From: Acephala macrosclerotiorum
Lineage: Eukaryota > Ascomycota > Leotiomycetes > Helotiales > Mollisiaceae
Reading direction: 5' to 3'
Length of the DNA: 64,000 nucleotides
Assembly (NCBI GenBank): GCA_014904845.1
Contig: MU119434.1
Span: forward strand, 1 to 64,000
This document shows, piece after piece, positions 1 through 11,107 of this stretch (position 1 is the first letter of the stretch; each line of letters begins with the position of its first letter). Below the pieces are notes generated by a model, which ran no database searches, was not told the origin of the DNA, and worked only from the letters and a program-made list of their open reading frames with translations. The translations under genes and the position numbers were made by a program.

Positions 1-3000
1 AGTCAAGATCTAAGCATGGGTATGACTTAGGCTGACATCACTTTGAGATCCCCCATCCAACGGATAAACAATGCTACGATATCAAAGTCTCTTTCAGTTT
101 GTCCTCCTCAGTCCAGGCCCTCCCCTCAATTTCCCCAGAAGAACATCTCGTCCACCCACCCCAAGACGAATCTCTTCTTTTAACGTCTAGAATTGTATCA
201 ATTGCCATGAGTAAATCGTCCGCAGAGCGCACTTATCCTCATGTCGGCGACCCTGCGACCTTGCGTTGGCATGGCTTGAAAGTGGAGTGATAGCTGCTGG
301 TCCTGCTGTTGCTGTCCATCACTGCGTCAAGCAAGTTCAATCGCCCATCAGCCACCGGTGACGTCTCCCAACCAGGATCTCAGATCTCGGGCCAAGCGTC
401 CTCACCTCTCCTTATTCTGCTTACTGGGATCCTTACTGGCTGGCTCTCCAACCCCCGGTCTATAGTATTCTCCTCATGGCAAAGTCTGCAGCAAGAACTT
501 GTCCATCAGTTCCCGATTTTGTTTGAAACACTTCTTTTGCAAGGCACCAATTGGCTGTGAACAGGTGATTGCAACTTTAAGGTTCCCCATACTGGCAGGG
601 ATAGACCTGTTCTTTCATGCGGGTCCCTAACCATGATGTGCTGCCAGCAAACGAATTGACCCCGAGGAGCTGAAGACTTGCTTTTGCTGCAGTTTAAGGA
701 AACTCGTATTTTGGAACAGAGGAGGTCGGTGCCTGGGTTCAAAGATTGAAAGTTTTGAATTCTTTTTCCCCTGCCTCTCTGAAACTTCATCCAAAGATAT
801 CGAACGAAAGAGCACAAACCAACCTCTCTTCTTGGTGATCCCGCCATCAAATTAAAGTGCTGATCTCTCATTTCAGGCGGTTGTCATCGAAGCCATCGCA
901 ACCAACCGAGCAGCAACCCAAAGAAGTTCTAGATCTGAGGCTGGCATCTCATCAGCCACATATTCAGCGGGACAAGGATTAGAGTATTACCGAGAATGAA
1001 GATTGGCGTCTGCATGAGCCACATCAGCTGTGGCGATACCCCTCACTTTTGTTCTCGTTCGAGACCCATTTCAAGATTCGAAGAAACGAAGGAATTGCGG
1101 TTCAGGGTCCAATGCTCCTTGCCAGCTCGGATAGAAATTCGAATAAATGCGGAAGGGGAAAGAGACGAAAATCACTCATGACAATGCATACTCCCGAGAC
1201 ATACCTACAGACTTTGGTTCCGTGAAACCTTGATTACTTTCCGATTTGGTCTCTCGGCTCCCCACAGCGTGCTGCGTTGGCACGTTACTCGTGCTTCGAT
1301 TTGCGAGGAGGCACAGCAGCTTCACCATCTGATCCTTCAGAAGACGGTGAGTTCAGAGTTTGAGCGAGTCGTGATGGCTTGGCGATGATGTCAATGAGGC
1401 AATTGGGACGAGACTTTTGATACACATTTCAGTCTCTTTCTATTGATGTTTAGCAATTCTTCAGCTATCCCGCCGACCTCGAGGTTTTCAGAATGAATGA
1501 GACAGTTCAGTTCGCCGCTTAATTTTCACGCCAGAAATAATTCACGCACTTCATAACCCTCTCATTCATCGAACGTATCGTTGGTTCGGCGATTGCTTCC
1601 TTCAATCCGGTTGATCAATAATTCAGACACCGAAGCTATCCAAGCTCAAGCTTCAGACTCTAGTCCCTGTTTCTGCATCTCTACAGAATGACAGACTCGC
1701 GCGAGGTCAAAGACACATCACCGGCCTCGTCAGCGGTCTTACTCCCAACCTCAATGTCTCACCGCCAGCCAATTCATTCTACTTCAGTGACCGAGAGCCG
1801 CAGAAAGCCAACGCAGCCACCATCACAATACGCCCGAACCGGACGGATAACTCCCGCTCATCAAGCTACCTAAGGACTGCATCATGATTCCAAGAAGCTG
1901 TCACTCACTCCACCGCCGCCAGATACTAAAGTATATCATGCCCCTCGTCCATGCATGCAAATCGGCAGTGAGCCGAAAGTTTCTAAGAAGCGGCAACTCG
2001 AGCCTGACAGTAAGAAGGAAGTGCAAAGCCCGCGGCTTGATGCCGAACCGGGTTGGCGGTTCGATAGCTTGAGCCCCACCATGATGATCGTGTTGACGGA
2101 ATAATCGTCGAGATGATCTTCCAAGAATTGGGATTTGGCACTTGTTTGTTGATGTTGAGTAATTACAGCATGTGCTGTGACGATACAAAGTTCTTTTCTA
2201 TTTTAGTTGAAGAGATGGGAGGACTTTGAGGTTCTTGGAGAAGTCTGCGCCCTTCCTTTTCAGTTCAGGGAGCGCGGACTTTGAAAGCTGAAGAATCTCA
2301 ATACAGCAATAAAAATCTCTGAAGCACCGAAAAGAGAATGATGAGGTACTCCGCACTCGTTCAAGTATCAAATACGAGCTGGATTTGTTTCTTCCTACTC
2401 ATCACCGTCACTGGAAGTATCAGCGATGTCTCACTTCTCTCCATCTCTCCATGTGCCACCTGCTTCCACCTCTCGCTCGGAGTTCCTCAAAAGATCCGTT
2501 CTAAAACTTTCTTCCAAAGCACAATTCTAAGAGATATCGAGTCTATATTTCAAATATTAGCAAAGGCGTAGAGGAGTTTCAAACTTCCATCCCATTTTAG
2601 TGACTCTCGCTGAGTTTTAGTGCGTTGATCGCTAAAGTTCTAGGCTTTGTTGCCTGAAATCCAGTGCCTCGATTACCCCGCACCTACCCCGCATTTGTAC
2701 AGTACTTTTCAACGTCCGAGAATGCTGTTCTCTTTTTTTTTTTTTTTTTTTTGCGGGCATGATGTCCGTTGATATTTGGTTTCAGCATGTCCATCCTTCT
2801 GCATTTGCAAAGATCATACAATTATACATAGCAACTCCTTGATTTCTATACATCTCGCTATGGAAAGTTGCCTTCCGGTTGTTTGTGAGGAAGCACAAAA
2901 CGAAATTCGAATGAACGTATCCTGTGATCACCGTTCGAGAGACATCGAATAGCAATCAAGCCCTTCCACATCTTGAATCATGTGTAGTCTCTTGTGCTTC

Positions 3001-3267
3001 AGTCGTGGGGTCTTTCAAGACCTATGGAAACCGTCAGTCAGCCAGAAATCATGATGAATAAGTCAAGTCAAGCGGCAAGTCAGCCACCTCCGCATCCTTT
3101 ATGACACCTTGCCTTACAGAGTCAAGAATTCGTGATTAGACACTAAGAATCACAATCGAGAGTTTAACATTTAAGCATCTCACAAGTATAGGACGCAACA
3201 TCACACCAAAATCTCCTGAGAGTTTTCTTTCCTCACTTCACGATTTTGAAAAAAGCCGATATTCGAA
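1..3267. other. No convincing gene; intergenic
   Basis: Only short open frames occur here and none shows a recognisable domain, a convincing splice pattern or a paired frame that extends it. A run of about 20 T lies near 2733-2752. I see no transposon ends, tRNA or rRNA. The stretch is either intergenic or too decayed to read by eye. Confidence 0.5.
2733..2752. repeat. Poly-T tract of about 20 nt
   Basis: An uninterrupted run of T is visible in a gene-free stretch. It may be a plain homopolymer or the trace of a poly-A-tailed retro-insertion. No target duplication was recognised beside it. Confidence 0.8.
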
Positions 3268-3724
3268 ATGTCTCATAGATCATCATGTCAAAAATGTAGA
3301 GGACAAGGCTGCTCCACCTGTAAGAAGAAGCTCCAACCCACGAAACCTGCTCCACCATCCACATCAAACAAATGTCCAACTTCCCACTTCCCGTCAACTT
3401 CCCGAAATAACCCAATTACAACGAGATCTGCCCAAACCCTCAATACCAGACCCTCCAAAGCCGAGCCCCTCTTCATTCAAAACAACATACGAATCCTCGC
3501 ACGACAAACTGATGTTTATTCGACAGACACAAACTGACGCCCTCCCTCGATCTGAGAGAAAGAAGCAAGAAGAATTGGCACAATCGAAACTCATGTCATC
3601 CCAAAGTCTGTGCTCTGCTGGTTTCAGATGGAAACGGGTTAAGGGTGGATATAAGTGTAAGGGAGGTGGGCATAGTGTGAAAGATAAGCAGCTGGCTGAG
3701 GGGGTGGATTTGGAAAGTATTTGA
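3268..3724 (+). CDS. Small Cys-motif protein, hypothetical (2 exons, tentative)
   Basis: An ATG at 3268 opens a frame with Cys-x2-Cys and a further Cys at the N-terminus (SSCQKCRGQGCST). A second frame ends at 3724 with a Gly/Arg/Lys-rich tail (GFRWKRVKGGYKCKGGGH) that looks like a real conserved C-terminus. The two frames join if an intron runs from GTAAGA at 3320 to CAG at 3449 (130 nt, phase 1). That gives exons 3268-3319 and 3450-3724 and about 108 residues, with a proline/serine-rich middle. No function can be assigned. The splice choice is uncertain: the second frame is open from about 3140 but has no upstream ATG, and the intron would remove a second Cys-x2-Cys. Confidence 0.4.
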
Positions 3725-4270
3725 AATTAAATCAGTAGCTACCGGTTTATTGTATTTTGTAGGCGAAAGAAAGTATGACTAATGAGTGCATTTGTGTTGG
3801 CTCGGGGTTTGGAGGTAAGATGTGTATCTTCACGTCCTGTTTTTGAAGCTGGAATTATTTATACTGTCCCCATATGCTCTTCTAAGATCCTATGTGATCA
3901 GCGAACGGAAGAGGTTAGCTACGTGGTAATGTGCTGTGAAAATGAAAAGTTGAAAACGAGGCATCATCGCAAGTTCAGATGTATTCATACTGTACAGATT
4001 GCTGCTGTGCTTCTCGTTCTAGAGTTTCCTCCATCCCTTTCTTAATGTAGTTTACAGTATCATCCACACACACTCGCATATGCTGAATCATCCTCCGAAT
4101 TCATCGCTCTGACATGTAAACCCACGAACCCTCGCAAGCTCAAACTGCTTCGTAGCCTCCCAAACACCTCAACCTTCCCAATATCCGAGACAGTTTGCAC
4201 TCAGTCGATGTCTTTATCGTAATTCTCGAACGATCGTTAGGCTGGAGCAACCATAGGTCTGTCCATGACT
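3725..4270. other. Intergenic, convergent gene ends
   Basis: This lies between the 3' end of the small plus-strand gene and the 3' end of the minus-strand zinc-finger gene. No coding signal or repeat was recognised. It probably holds the two 3' UTRs. Confidence 0.5.
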
Positions 4271-5386
4271 TCAAAAGCCCTCCTTGCGCTTGACGCACGG
4301 GCTATCCTCAAACTTGGCCTCCTTCGTTCGAGGCGTCATTCCAGGTCGTCGAGGTACTCGAGAATTTCTTCGACGGCGACCATCATCGGCATAGGCCGTC
4401 TCGACACCCTCCTCGCGTTTGATGTAAGTGCCGTCCTCCAACTTGATCTTCTTCCGGGACTGACCGGATTCGCCCACCTCGCCCATGACTGTGTCGACGG
4501 AGCCACCTTCCTCGCGTCCGAGATAATTACCATCCTCCCGCTTGAACCTCTTTTGAGGATGTTCGAACCCACCCGCGACACCACCCTCTTCACTCTTGAT
4601 GTATGCGTTGTCCTCCAGCTTGACCTTCTTCTGAGAAGGACCAAGCTCACCTACTTCACCCATGGTTATTTCAGTCTCAATGTTGTCCTCTTCGCGTGTG
4701 TGGTATGCACCATCCTCCAGCTTGATCTCTCGAAAGTGGCCGGACATATGGCCGGCTCCCTGAGCTGCGCGCCTCTGAGCAGACTTGAAGAGTTCGCTTT
4801 CCTCCAAGGGGACCTTGTAAGTCTTCATGACTTCGGGGCCAAACCCACCAGTTGCCCCAGCATATCCCCGTAGCATTGTCGTCTCTCGAAGTGAGACCGG
4901 TCGACAGGACCGACGTTGGTCAATGAATTCTCCGGCTGCGAGCGGAACGTCGTAAGCCTCGTGCTTTTTGCGTTGACATCCTTCGTTAGAGAGTGGCTGC
5001 TTGCAGCAGGCCCACATGAATCCACGAGCATAAAGGGGGTCGTCTACCAAAGTTTTGGGTATGCCGTGAAGTGCTGCTACATGAGACTGCCAGACAGCAG
5101 CAGCAGGGTTCACGATCTTTCTCGCATCTAGAGATTGTGAGTTATGTAGATTGGTTGGAATGAGGAGAGCCTCACCTTCGTGATAAACACATGCACCCAA
5201 CCGGTTCTTTTCTGCTTCGAAGACCACCTGGCATCTTTGACACTGAAGATACCTGAAAAGTACTTCCTCGGCGATCTGTTTCGCCTCTTGGTTTCTCTTG
5301 CACACTCTGAGGACTATGTCACGCAACTGGTCGCTAGTGGCATTCTCGATTGCTTGACGGAAAGCTAGGCTCACACGAGGAGGCAT
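4271..5386 (-). CDS. Zinc-finger-like protein with tandem acidic/SUMO-motif repeats
   Basis: The exons are 5386-5176 and 5127-4271. The 48-nt intron (GTGAGG...CTCTAG, 5128-5175) is a multiple of three, so the frame also reads through unspliced. The spliced protein is about 355 residues. It starts with a helical segment (about residues 5-45), then a Cys-x2-Cys...Cys-x2-His-like module (CQRCQVVF...ACVYHED), then a second Cys/His-rich stretch (FMWACCKQP...CQRKKH). The C-terminal half has five imperfect repeats around KLEDGxYxxREE, most holding psi-K-x-E motifs (IKLE, VKLE, IKSE, FKRE, IKRE), the SUMO-attachment consensus. The gene to its right (to about 6980) shares the helical segment, both Cys/His modules and the intron position, so the two are paralogues. 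A nuclear, nucleic-acid-binding or chromatin role is inference. Function is unknown. Confidence 0.8.
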   Translation of the reverse strand: MPPRVSLAFRQAIENATSDQLRDIVLRVCKRNQEAKQIAEEVLFRYLQCQRCQVVFEAEKNRLGACVYHEGEALLIPTNLHNSQSLDARKIVNPAAAVWQSHVAALHGIPKTLVDDPLYARGFMWACCKQPLSNEGCQRKKHEAYDVPLAAGEFIDQRRSCRPVSLRETTMLRGYAGATGGFGPEVMKTYKVPLEESELFKSAQRRAAQGAGHMSGHFREIKLEDGAYHTREEDNIETEITMGEVGELGPSQKKVKLEDNAYIKSEEGGVAGGFEHPQKRFKREDGNYLGREEGGSVDTVMGEVGESGQSRKKIKLEDGTYIKREEGVETAYADDGRRRRNSRVPRRPGMTPRTKEAKFEDSPCVKRKEGF

Positions 5387-5654
5387 GGCAGCGTTTCTGG
5401 CCGAGGCGGGAGCTGTCGAATGTTGTTTGAAAAATGGGCGGGAGACGTTGCGATCAATCCACCTCTTGTGCAGGTACGATCGCTGAATGAGCGTAAATTG
5501 GGTTGATCAGGATCAGAGGATTGTCGTTGGGGAAGTTGAGGTTGAGGTTGATGAAAACGCGACTTGACGCGATGTTTGGACAGGCGAGCCCGTCTGATGT
5601 GATCGAATAAGGTGAATGTTTGTCAACTTGTCGTAATATCCTCTTGCTTTCGTC

Positions 5655-6980
5655 TCATCTCAATGTCCATCGGAAGTAAGGTCCGACATTATTATCGCCT
5701 AAGTACACTACTTCTTCCAAAAGTGATCCCTTCAGCGTTGTGTCTACCATTTTCGCTTCCATATTAATCATGTCCTGGTTCGTCGCAACAACTCCATCTG
5801 AACCCAAGTGCATATCCCTCGTCATCCAGGCCTTCCGGTCTGCCGTATATTTGCTCTTCGTGGCAAACCTATATTTCGGAGTCATCATCGACTTCATTCG
5901 CCAGACACAAGGCTTAGAATCAATATGAGCGGTGCGGACTTCCTTCTTGCAACTCTCACACCATGCAAACTCAGGGTGATCTTCAGGTTCGAAATTGGCT
6001 TCTCTCGCTTTGCATTTTTGCGCAGATTTGGCACCCTCCGATGCTTCAAGAGGGACATAGTTGTCCGGCACTCTGTGCATCGTGCATTGACGCCCTTCGT
6101 CGGTAATGGGGGACTCGCAGCATGTCCACATGAAGCTAGATTGATAATTCGGATCGTTTTCAAAGCTGTCGAAGCTACCATGGCAATCTTTGTGATTTGC
6201 CCATATGTCTGCATCCTCGTTGACAATCTTTTCTCGGTCTGCATGTTTTGTCAGAATGTTGATTGAAGAATTGGAGGGGTTTCTTACCTTCATGCCAAAT
6301 ACAGAAGCCTTCCTTGTTGTATTCTGGTTGGAACGTCTTGCCGCAGTTTTGGCAGACAGGGAACTTATGGTTCTTCGAAGAGGAGGTGGGGAAGCAGCAG
6401 CACTCTGTTCAGCCTCTTCAAATCCTGGAAGGTCTTTGTCGTCGTCCTCCTGACCGTTATTGCTTCCGTCCTCCTCGTTTCCCTCGCTGTCATCCTGTGC
6501 AGTCTCGGAAGATTCGCGACCGCTGGTAGAACCATTACTTTCCTCTGAAGCGATGGTATGCGTCAAAAGTTGGTCTTCAACGAGAAGTCTCGATGTCGCA
6601 TTCGACCTACACAATGCTGTCAAGATACCACGCAGCTTGCTAGCTTTGGTGGAGCTGATTTCCTGAAGCAATTCGGGCCTTATTCTATATGAAGGAACAT
6701 CATCGTGAACTGAACGCGCGTTGTTCTTAATGGCTCTTAGTGGTGCTTGAGATGCAGCGGCATTGGTAGACGTGGTGGAGAGTTTCCATGACTTCGGAAT
6801 GTTCTCATGCGAGTCGCAGTCTCCAGTGAGGTCTATAACTTGGTCGCCCCTCGTGTCGATGGGAGTGCCGTGTGAACTTGTACTGGAAATCAGAGTTGTT
6901 TTCGTCGTTAAGAGAAGACGCGACTTGATGTGACGCGTGCAGGGGTACTTTAGATGAAAGACTATATTATGTGACAAAAG
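5655..6980 (-). CDS. Zinc-finger-like protein, paralogue of the adjacent gene (5' end unresolved)
   Basis: The C-terminal exon (about 6239 down to 5655) encodes DREKIVNEDADIWANH, FMWTCCESP and CTMHRVP, aligning with the neighbour. A 48-nt intron, about 6240-6287, interrupts the same HE(D) position. The Cys-x2-Cys module before it (FPVCQNCGKTF...CIWHE) lies in a different frame from the upstream acidic region and the helical segment (ELLQEISSTKASKLRGIL). A further intron, or less likely a frameshift, must therefore lie around 6345-6440; a GTCAGG donor and an ACAG acceptor about 50 nt apart fit. The long upstream frame has no ATG near 6983 (TTG only), so the first exon is missing from this model. 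Function is unknown. The paralogous layout and an acidic low-complexity middle suggest a nuclear protein. Confidence 0.65.
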   Translation of the reverse strand, partial: LLSHNIVFHLKYPCTRHIKSRLLLTTKTTLISSTSSHGTPIDTRGDQVIDLTGDCDSHENIPKSWKLSTTSTNAAASQAPLRAIKNNARSVHDDVPSYRIRPELLQEISSTKASKLRGILTALCRSNATSRLLVEDQLLTHTIASEESNGSTSGRESSETAQDDSEGNEEDGSNNGQEDDDKDLPGFEEAEQSAAASPPPLRRTISSLSAKTAARRSNQNTTRKASVFGMKVRNPSNSSINILTKHADREKIVNEDADIWANHKDCHGSFDSFENDPNYQSSFMWTCCESPITDEGRQCTMHRVPDNYVPLEASEGAKSAQKCKAREANFEPEDHPEFAWCESCKKEVRTAHIDSKPCVWRMKSMMTPKYRFATKSKYTADRKAWMTRDMHLGSDGVVATNQDMINMEAKMVDTTLKGSLLEEVVYLGDNNVGPYFRWTLR

Positions 6981-6983
6981 CAA

Positions 6984-7584
6984 TGACCATTATCTGATGG
7001 CCTCTATTTCCCGCTCATGTTATGTCCAAATTCAGAGCTCAGTTGAGCGTTGTTCTGCTGGCTTAAAGAACCATGCATCAGTCGACGGCTCTATGCCTCT
7101 ATGACGGACGGACTCGTGAGAGGAGAGGTTGCCAAGCACCCATTTCGGGGTCTCCAGGAAAGTAATTTGACGTTGATCCATTGTTATCAGTCGATGCTGG
7201 TAGGCTTGAGGGAGGAGTATGGTCATTCTGCTCTGTTCAATGTTCGTTCAAACTTCGATGTCGTTGAGTCGGCTTCTCGTGGCGATATCGTATCCTTAAT
7301 ACACCGTTACATCCGCGCCTCGCGCCTGGGCGATTTCTTCGACTTTCAAAATCTAGCAATAATTTTCAATGGCATGAAAGGTTTTAGCTCTCTGATGTTA
7401 GATCCAAATTTGGACAACGAAAAATTGACATCTGAAGATACAATGCCAAAGGTTCCAGATTTCAGTCCATAATCGCACACCCGTCTGATCCGGTGATCGC
7501 TCGTATCCACTCCCCTTGCTTACGCTCCCCACCAATAGCCATCACCACCAATCAATCTCTCCTCCGCCATTCAACCTTATCCAC
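6984..7584. other. Divergent intergenic region
   Basis: This lies between the 5' side of the minus-strand zinc-finger paralogue and the proposed start of the plus-strand gamma-glutamyltransferase. A 140-codon frame crosses it but has no ATG start and no recognisable domain. The region probably contains both promoters and the missing first exon of the zinc-finger paralogue. Confidence 0.45.
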
Positions 7585-10377
7585 ATGCCAACCCCCAAAC
7601 GGCAAGCGCTTCAACAACCTCGACCTCGACGTCTGCAAGTTCCCGTGACCCAAGACCATGAATCGTTTCTTCGAGGCCAAGCTCCGGGCCCAAATTCTTC
7701 GAGCTCGAGCTGTGAATGTTTGCTTGAGACACTTCCCCCGAACCTCACACGTCGTTATAAAAGCCTCTCGTGCATACCAAACTCGACTTCGGACCCCCAT
7801 TTTTCAACGCAAAAACTGGCTCGACGATTTAATCTGGTTCTCGTGGCCGTTCTTGTTCGCGGATTGGAAGGGTGCGAAAAGAATTTTTGTAGATGGGTTT
7901 GTGGTTCTGTCTTGTTGTGAGGAGTGTTTCTGACTTTATCAGGTTCGATTGCAAGGACTATCACAGGAGTCTTGAGAAAAAGCTTCTTCGTGTTTAGTCT
8001 GATAAGAGTATCTGCTGCGTGGACAGAGGGAACAGATAGTCTTGGTGCTGTCTCGAGCGAGAGCAAGTTATGTAGTGAAATTGGGATAGAGTTGCTGAAG
8101 CGGGGAGTGAGTGTTGTCACATCTCATCCCTTTTCACGGATACTGATCACGTGGCCAGGGAAATGCAGCGGATGCCTTGGTAGGAACAACATTATGCGTT
8201 GGCGTCGTTGGTCAGTACTCGAGCCGAAATCATGAAGTTATTCTGACTTTCATCAGGTGTGCAGCATAGCGGTATAGGAGGAGGTGGATTTATGCTTGTC
8301 AGAAGTGCAGATGGAGAATATGAGTCTATTGGTTGGTTCTAAGCACGACATATCAGGGGTAGGCTGACACATTCAGATTTCCGGGAAACGGCTCCAGCTG
8401 CGGCTCATCGAGATATGTACAAGGATAATATCCTTGGGAGTGTGTGGAGTGGGTTGGCAAGTGGGGTGCCTGGCGATTTGAGGGGATTAGAGTATCTTCA
8501 CAACAAGTACGGAGTGAGTCTGTTCGACATTACTCTCCCAGACGCTGCTGACGGCTCGAGTCACTGCCATGGAGATCAGTGTGCAATCCTGCTGTTCATG
8601 TTGCGAGATACGGATTTCCTGGTAAGTCAGGACCTCATTTGAAACCTTCAAATACCAACAACTTCCAGTCACTGAGGACTTGGTCTACTACATGCAGGCT
8701 GCCATGTCATTTGGTAACAACAGCAACAAGTTCTTGATCGAGGATCTACAATGGGCAATGGATTTTGCTCCAAACGGCACCCTTCTCGGACTCGGTGAAA
8801 CCTTGACCAGAAAACGATATGCAAAGTTCGTCCACCTCATTCACTTACACCTACTCTCTAACACCCAACAGTACCCTCGAAAAGATCGCCAAACACGGCG
8901 CCAAAGTGTTCTATGAAGGCGAAATGGGTTTGTTCCCTTACCTCCCCTGATCACTCGACTATGACTGATCTCCGCTCCCAGCAAATTACACCATCGCCGC
9001 CATCCAAGCCCAGAACGGAACCATGACCCTTGAAGACATGAAAAGTTACCAAGTCTCCCTTCGCCCAACAGTCAATATCTCCTACAAAGGGTACCGCCTG
9101 CACTCAACCGGTGTCCCCTCCGGTGGCGCTGTCGGTCTTGCGATCCTCAAGATCATGGAAGGATACAACAGCTCATTCTCCTCATCAATTGAGGACATCG
9201 GACTTGGGGTTCACAGGTTTGACGAAGCCATGAGATACTCGTACGCCGCTAGAAATGAGCTTGGAGACCCGGATTTCTTCAACTACATGAATAGTCTCGA
9301 AGCCGAGATGCTCAAGCCAAAGACTGCCGAGAAGATCAGAGAACGGATTTTGGACGACAGGACCAGAAACATTTCGGACTACAGACCCAATCCAAAATCA
9401 ACAGCGCAACAGTACTTCCTACCTGAGAATGGTGGAACATCACACATTGTGGCTACAGACGCTTCAGGCTTATCTATTACCTCGACTTCGACTGTTAATT
9501 TGCTGTTTGGGTCACAGCTTGTCGTTCCCGAGACTGGTAAACCCGTCCTTTCCTTTCCTTCTGACCTAGCTCCTCACCTCTTCTCCCCTACTTCCCCTCT
9601 TCCTGCCCCTCAGATCGACTATCCCCCTCTCTTGCTCTCACATCCGAATATTTAGCTAACAAATTTAGGTGTCGTCATGAACAACGAAATGAACGACTTT
9701 TCCATCCCAGGTATTCCCAACGCATTCGGCTTCGTCCCCTCACCAATAAACTACATCGCTCCCGGAAAACGCCCCTTATCCTCAATAACGCCAATCATCG
9801 TCGAACACCCCAACGGAACCCTCTACCTCTCCATCGGAGCTGCCGGTACGCTCTTCCCTTAAACATCTTACTCGCACCTTGAACTTTAGCTGCTGTCTGA
9901 CAGGCTTCTGGGACCTAAGCCAACCTTCTTCCCACATCTCCCAGACTCTTTTTTTGCTCGAGCAATAGTTGACTGACGAACATTGTTAGGTGGATCCCGG
10001 ATCATCACATCGACGGCACAGTCGGTTTGGCATGTCCTAGACCACGGAATGACAGTCCCCCAAGCATTAGCTGTGCGTATCTCTCTCCATCTCTTGTTTC
10101 CCCAATCGACCCCTCCCCCTTTCTCAAAACAAACAAAAACGCCAAACTAACCCCTCAACAGGCACCCCGTCTCCACGACCAACTCCTCCCCGCCTACACA
10201 ACCTTCGAAAAAGGGTTTGATAAAGAAGTGATACAGAGTATGAGAGAGAGGGGTCATAATATAAGTTGGGCGGGACTGCATAATAGTGCGGTTCAGGGGG
10301 TGAGACGGTTGTGGAATGGGACGTTTGAGGCAGGGAGTGAGCCTAGGCAGGTTAATAGTGGTGGTTTGGCTGTCTAG
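7585..10377 (+). CDS. Gamma-glutamyltransferase (12 exons)
   Basis: The enzyme moves the gamma-glutamyl group of glutathione and its conjugates to water or an acceptor, and self-cleaves into two chains. Exons are 7585-7888, 7943-8106, 8159-8210, 8257-8331, 8377-8513, 8561-8621, 8669-8825, 8872-8927, 8982-9536, 9669-9845, 9990-10072 and 10162-10377, summing to 678 residues in frame. Family landmarks are LLKRGGNAADALV, HSGIGGGGFM, DFRETAPAA, the GGTSH segment whose Thr (about residue 488) is the expected cleavage and catalytic nucleophile, TSTSTVNLLFGS and MNNEMNDF. Exons from 7943 on are secure. The first exon is a proposal: it starts at ATG 7585 and gives a hydrophobic stretch (RRFNLVLVAVLV) compatible with a signal anchor. 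Most introns are 45-54 nt. The fungal enzymes usually act at the vacuole or cell surface. Confidence 0.85.
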
Positions 10378-11107
10378 ATATTCTAGGTTTGAGGAAGGAG
10401 GGAGTGAGGTGGCTTGGATTTGATTCACATTGGACTATTGGGAGAGTGTACACGAAGTGTGTTGATATACGGTGGTAGAATAGAAGGCATTGGTTTTACT
10501 TGCAAAGATTCGATTTCATGATCACCGTGTCACAATCGATTGGAGGGACGAATGATGTTCTATCAGAAAAAGTCTCTTCCAAATTCGCTATTTCACAAGC
10601 ATACAGCTATCGAACCATCTCATCTCTCTTCGTCTGTCTGACTCATTCCATCCCACGCCTCTCAATGCTCAAGTGAAAAACTATGCTACAATTATGCCTC
10701 CTTCCGAATTCCATTTATGCCATGAATGAGAAACCTTGCCTCGTTGCTATCCCATTCGAGTTTGACTCGATTCCATACCTACAACGCCGTCGCTTGTTGG
10801 ATTTGCCCTGCCTGATTGCCTTAATCGATTGAGAAGAAAATCCGCCTGTGTTCGGACAAATTCCACCCATCCTATCCCATCCGTGTCCCTCGTACCATGC
10901 CATCCCATCATTTCGTGTCCAGTCATTGTCCTTCATGCTTTTCATAATCAACCCACCCATACCATGTCCTCATGCAATGCGGTCTAGCGAGTGATACGAT
11001 GCTATGCCTCCCTCAATTAAACATCGCTATCCACCCAATGCCAAATTTCGAATCTACATTCGATTCGAGGAAAGAAAAAGTGAACCGAAGTGAAGGTAAA
11101 AGTCCCC
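10378..11107. other. Convergent intergenic region
   Basis: This separates the 3' ends of the gamma-glutamyltransferase (plus strand) and the protein kinase (minus strand). Pyrimidine-rich text with repeated TCCCATCC/ATGCCATCC words lies around 10645-10980. No coding feature is supported. Confidence 0.5.

Noticed and set aside
4265..4873. 202-codon plus-strand frame opposite the first zinc-finger gene
   Set aside because: It is antisense to clear repeat-bearing coding sequence. Its regular pattern only mirrors those repeats.
7050..7472. 140-codon plus-strand frame before the gamma-glutamyltransferase
   Set aside because: It begins at TTG rather than ATG and shows no domain or splice support. 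It lies in a divergent promoter region.
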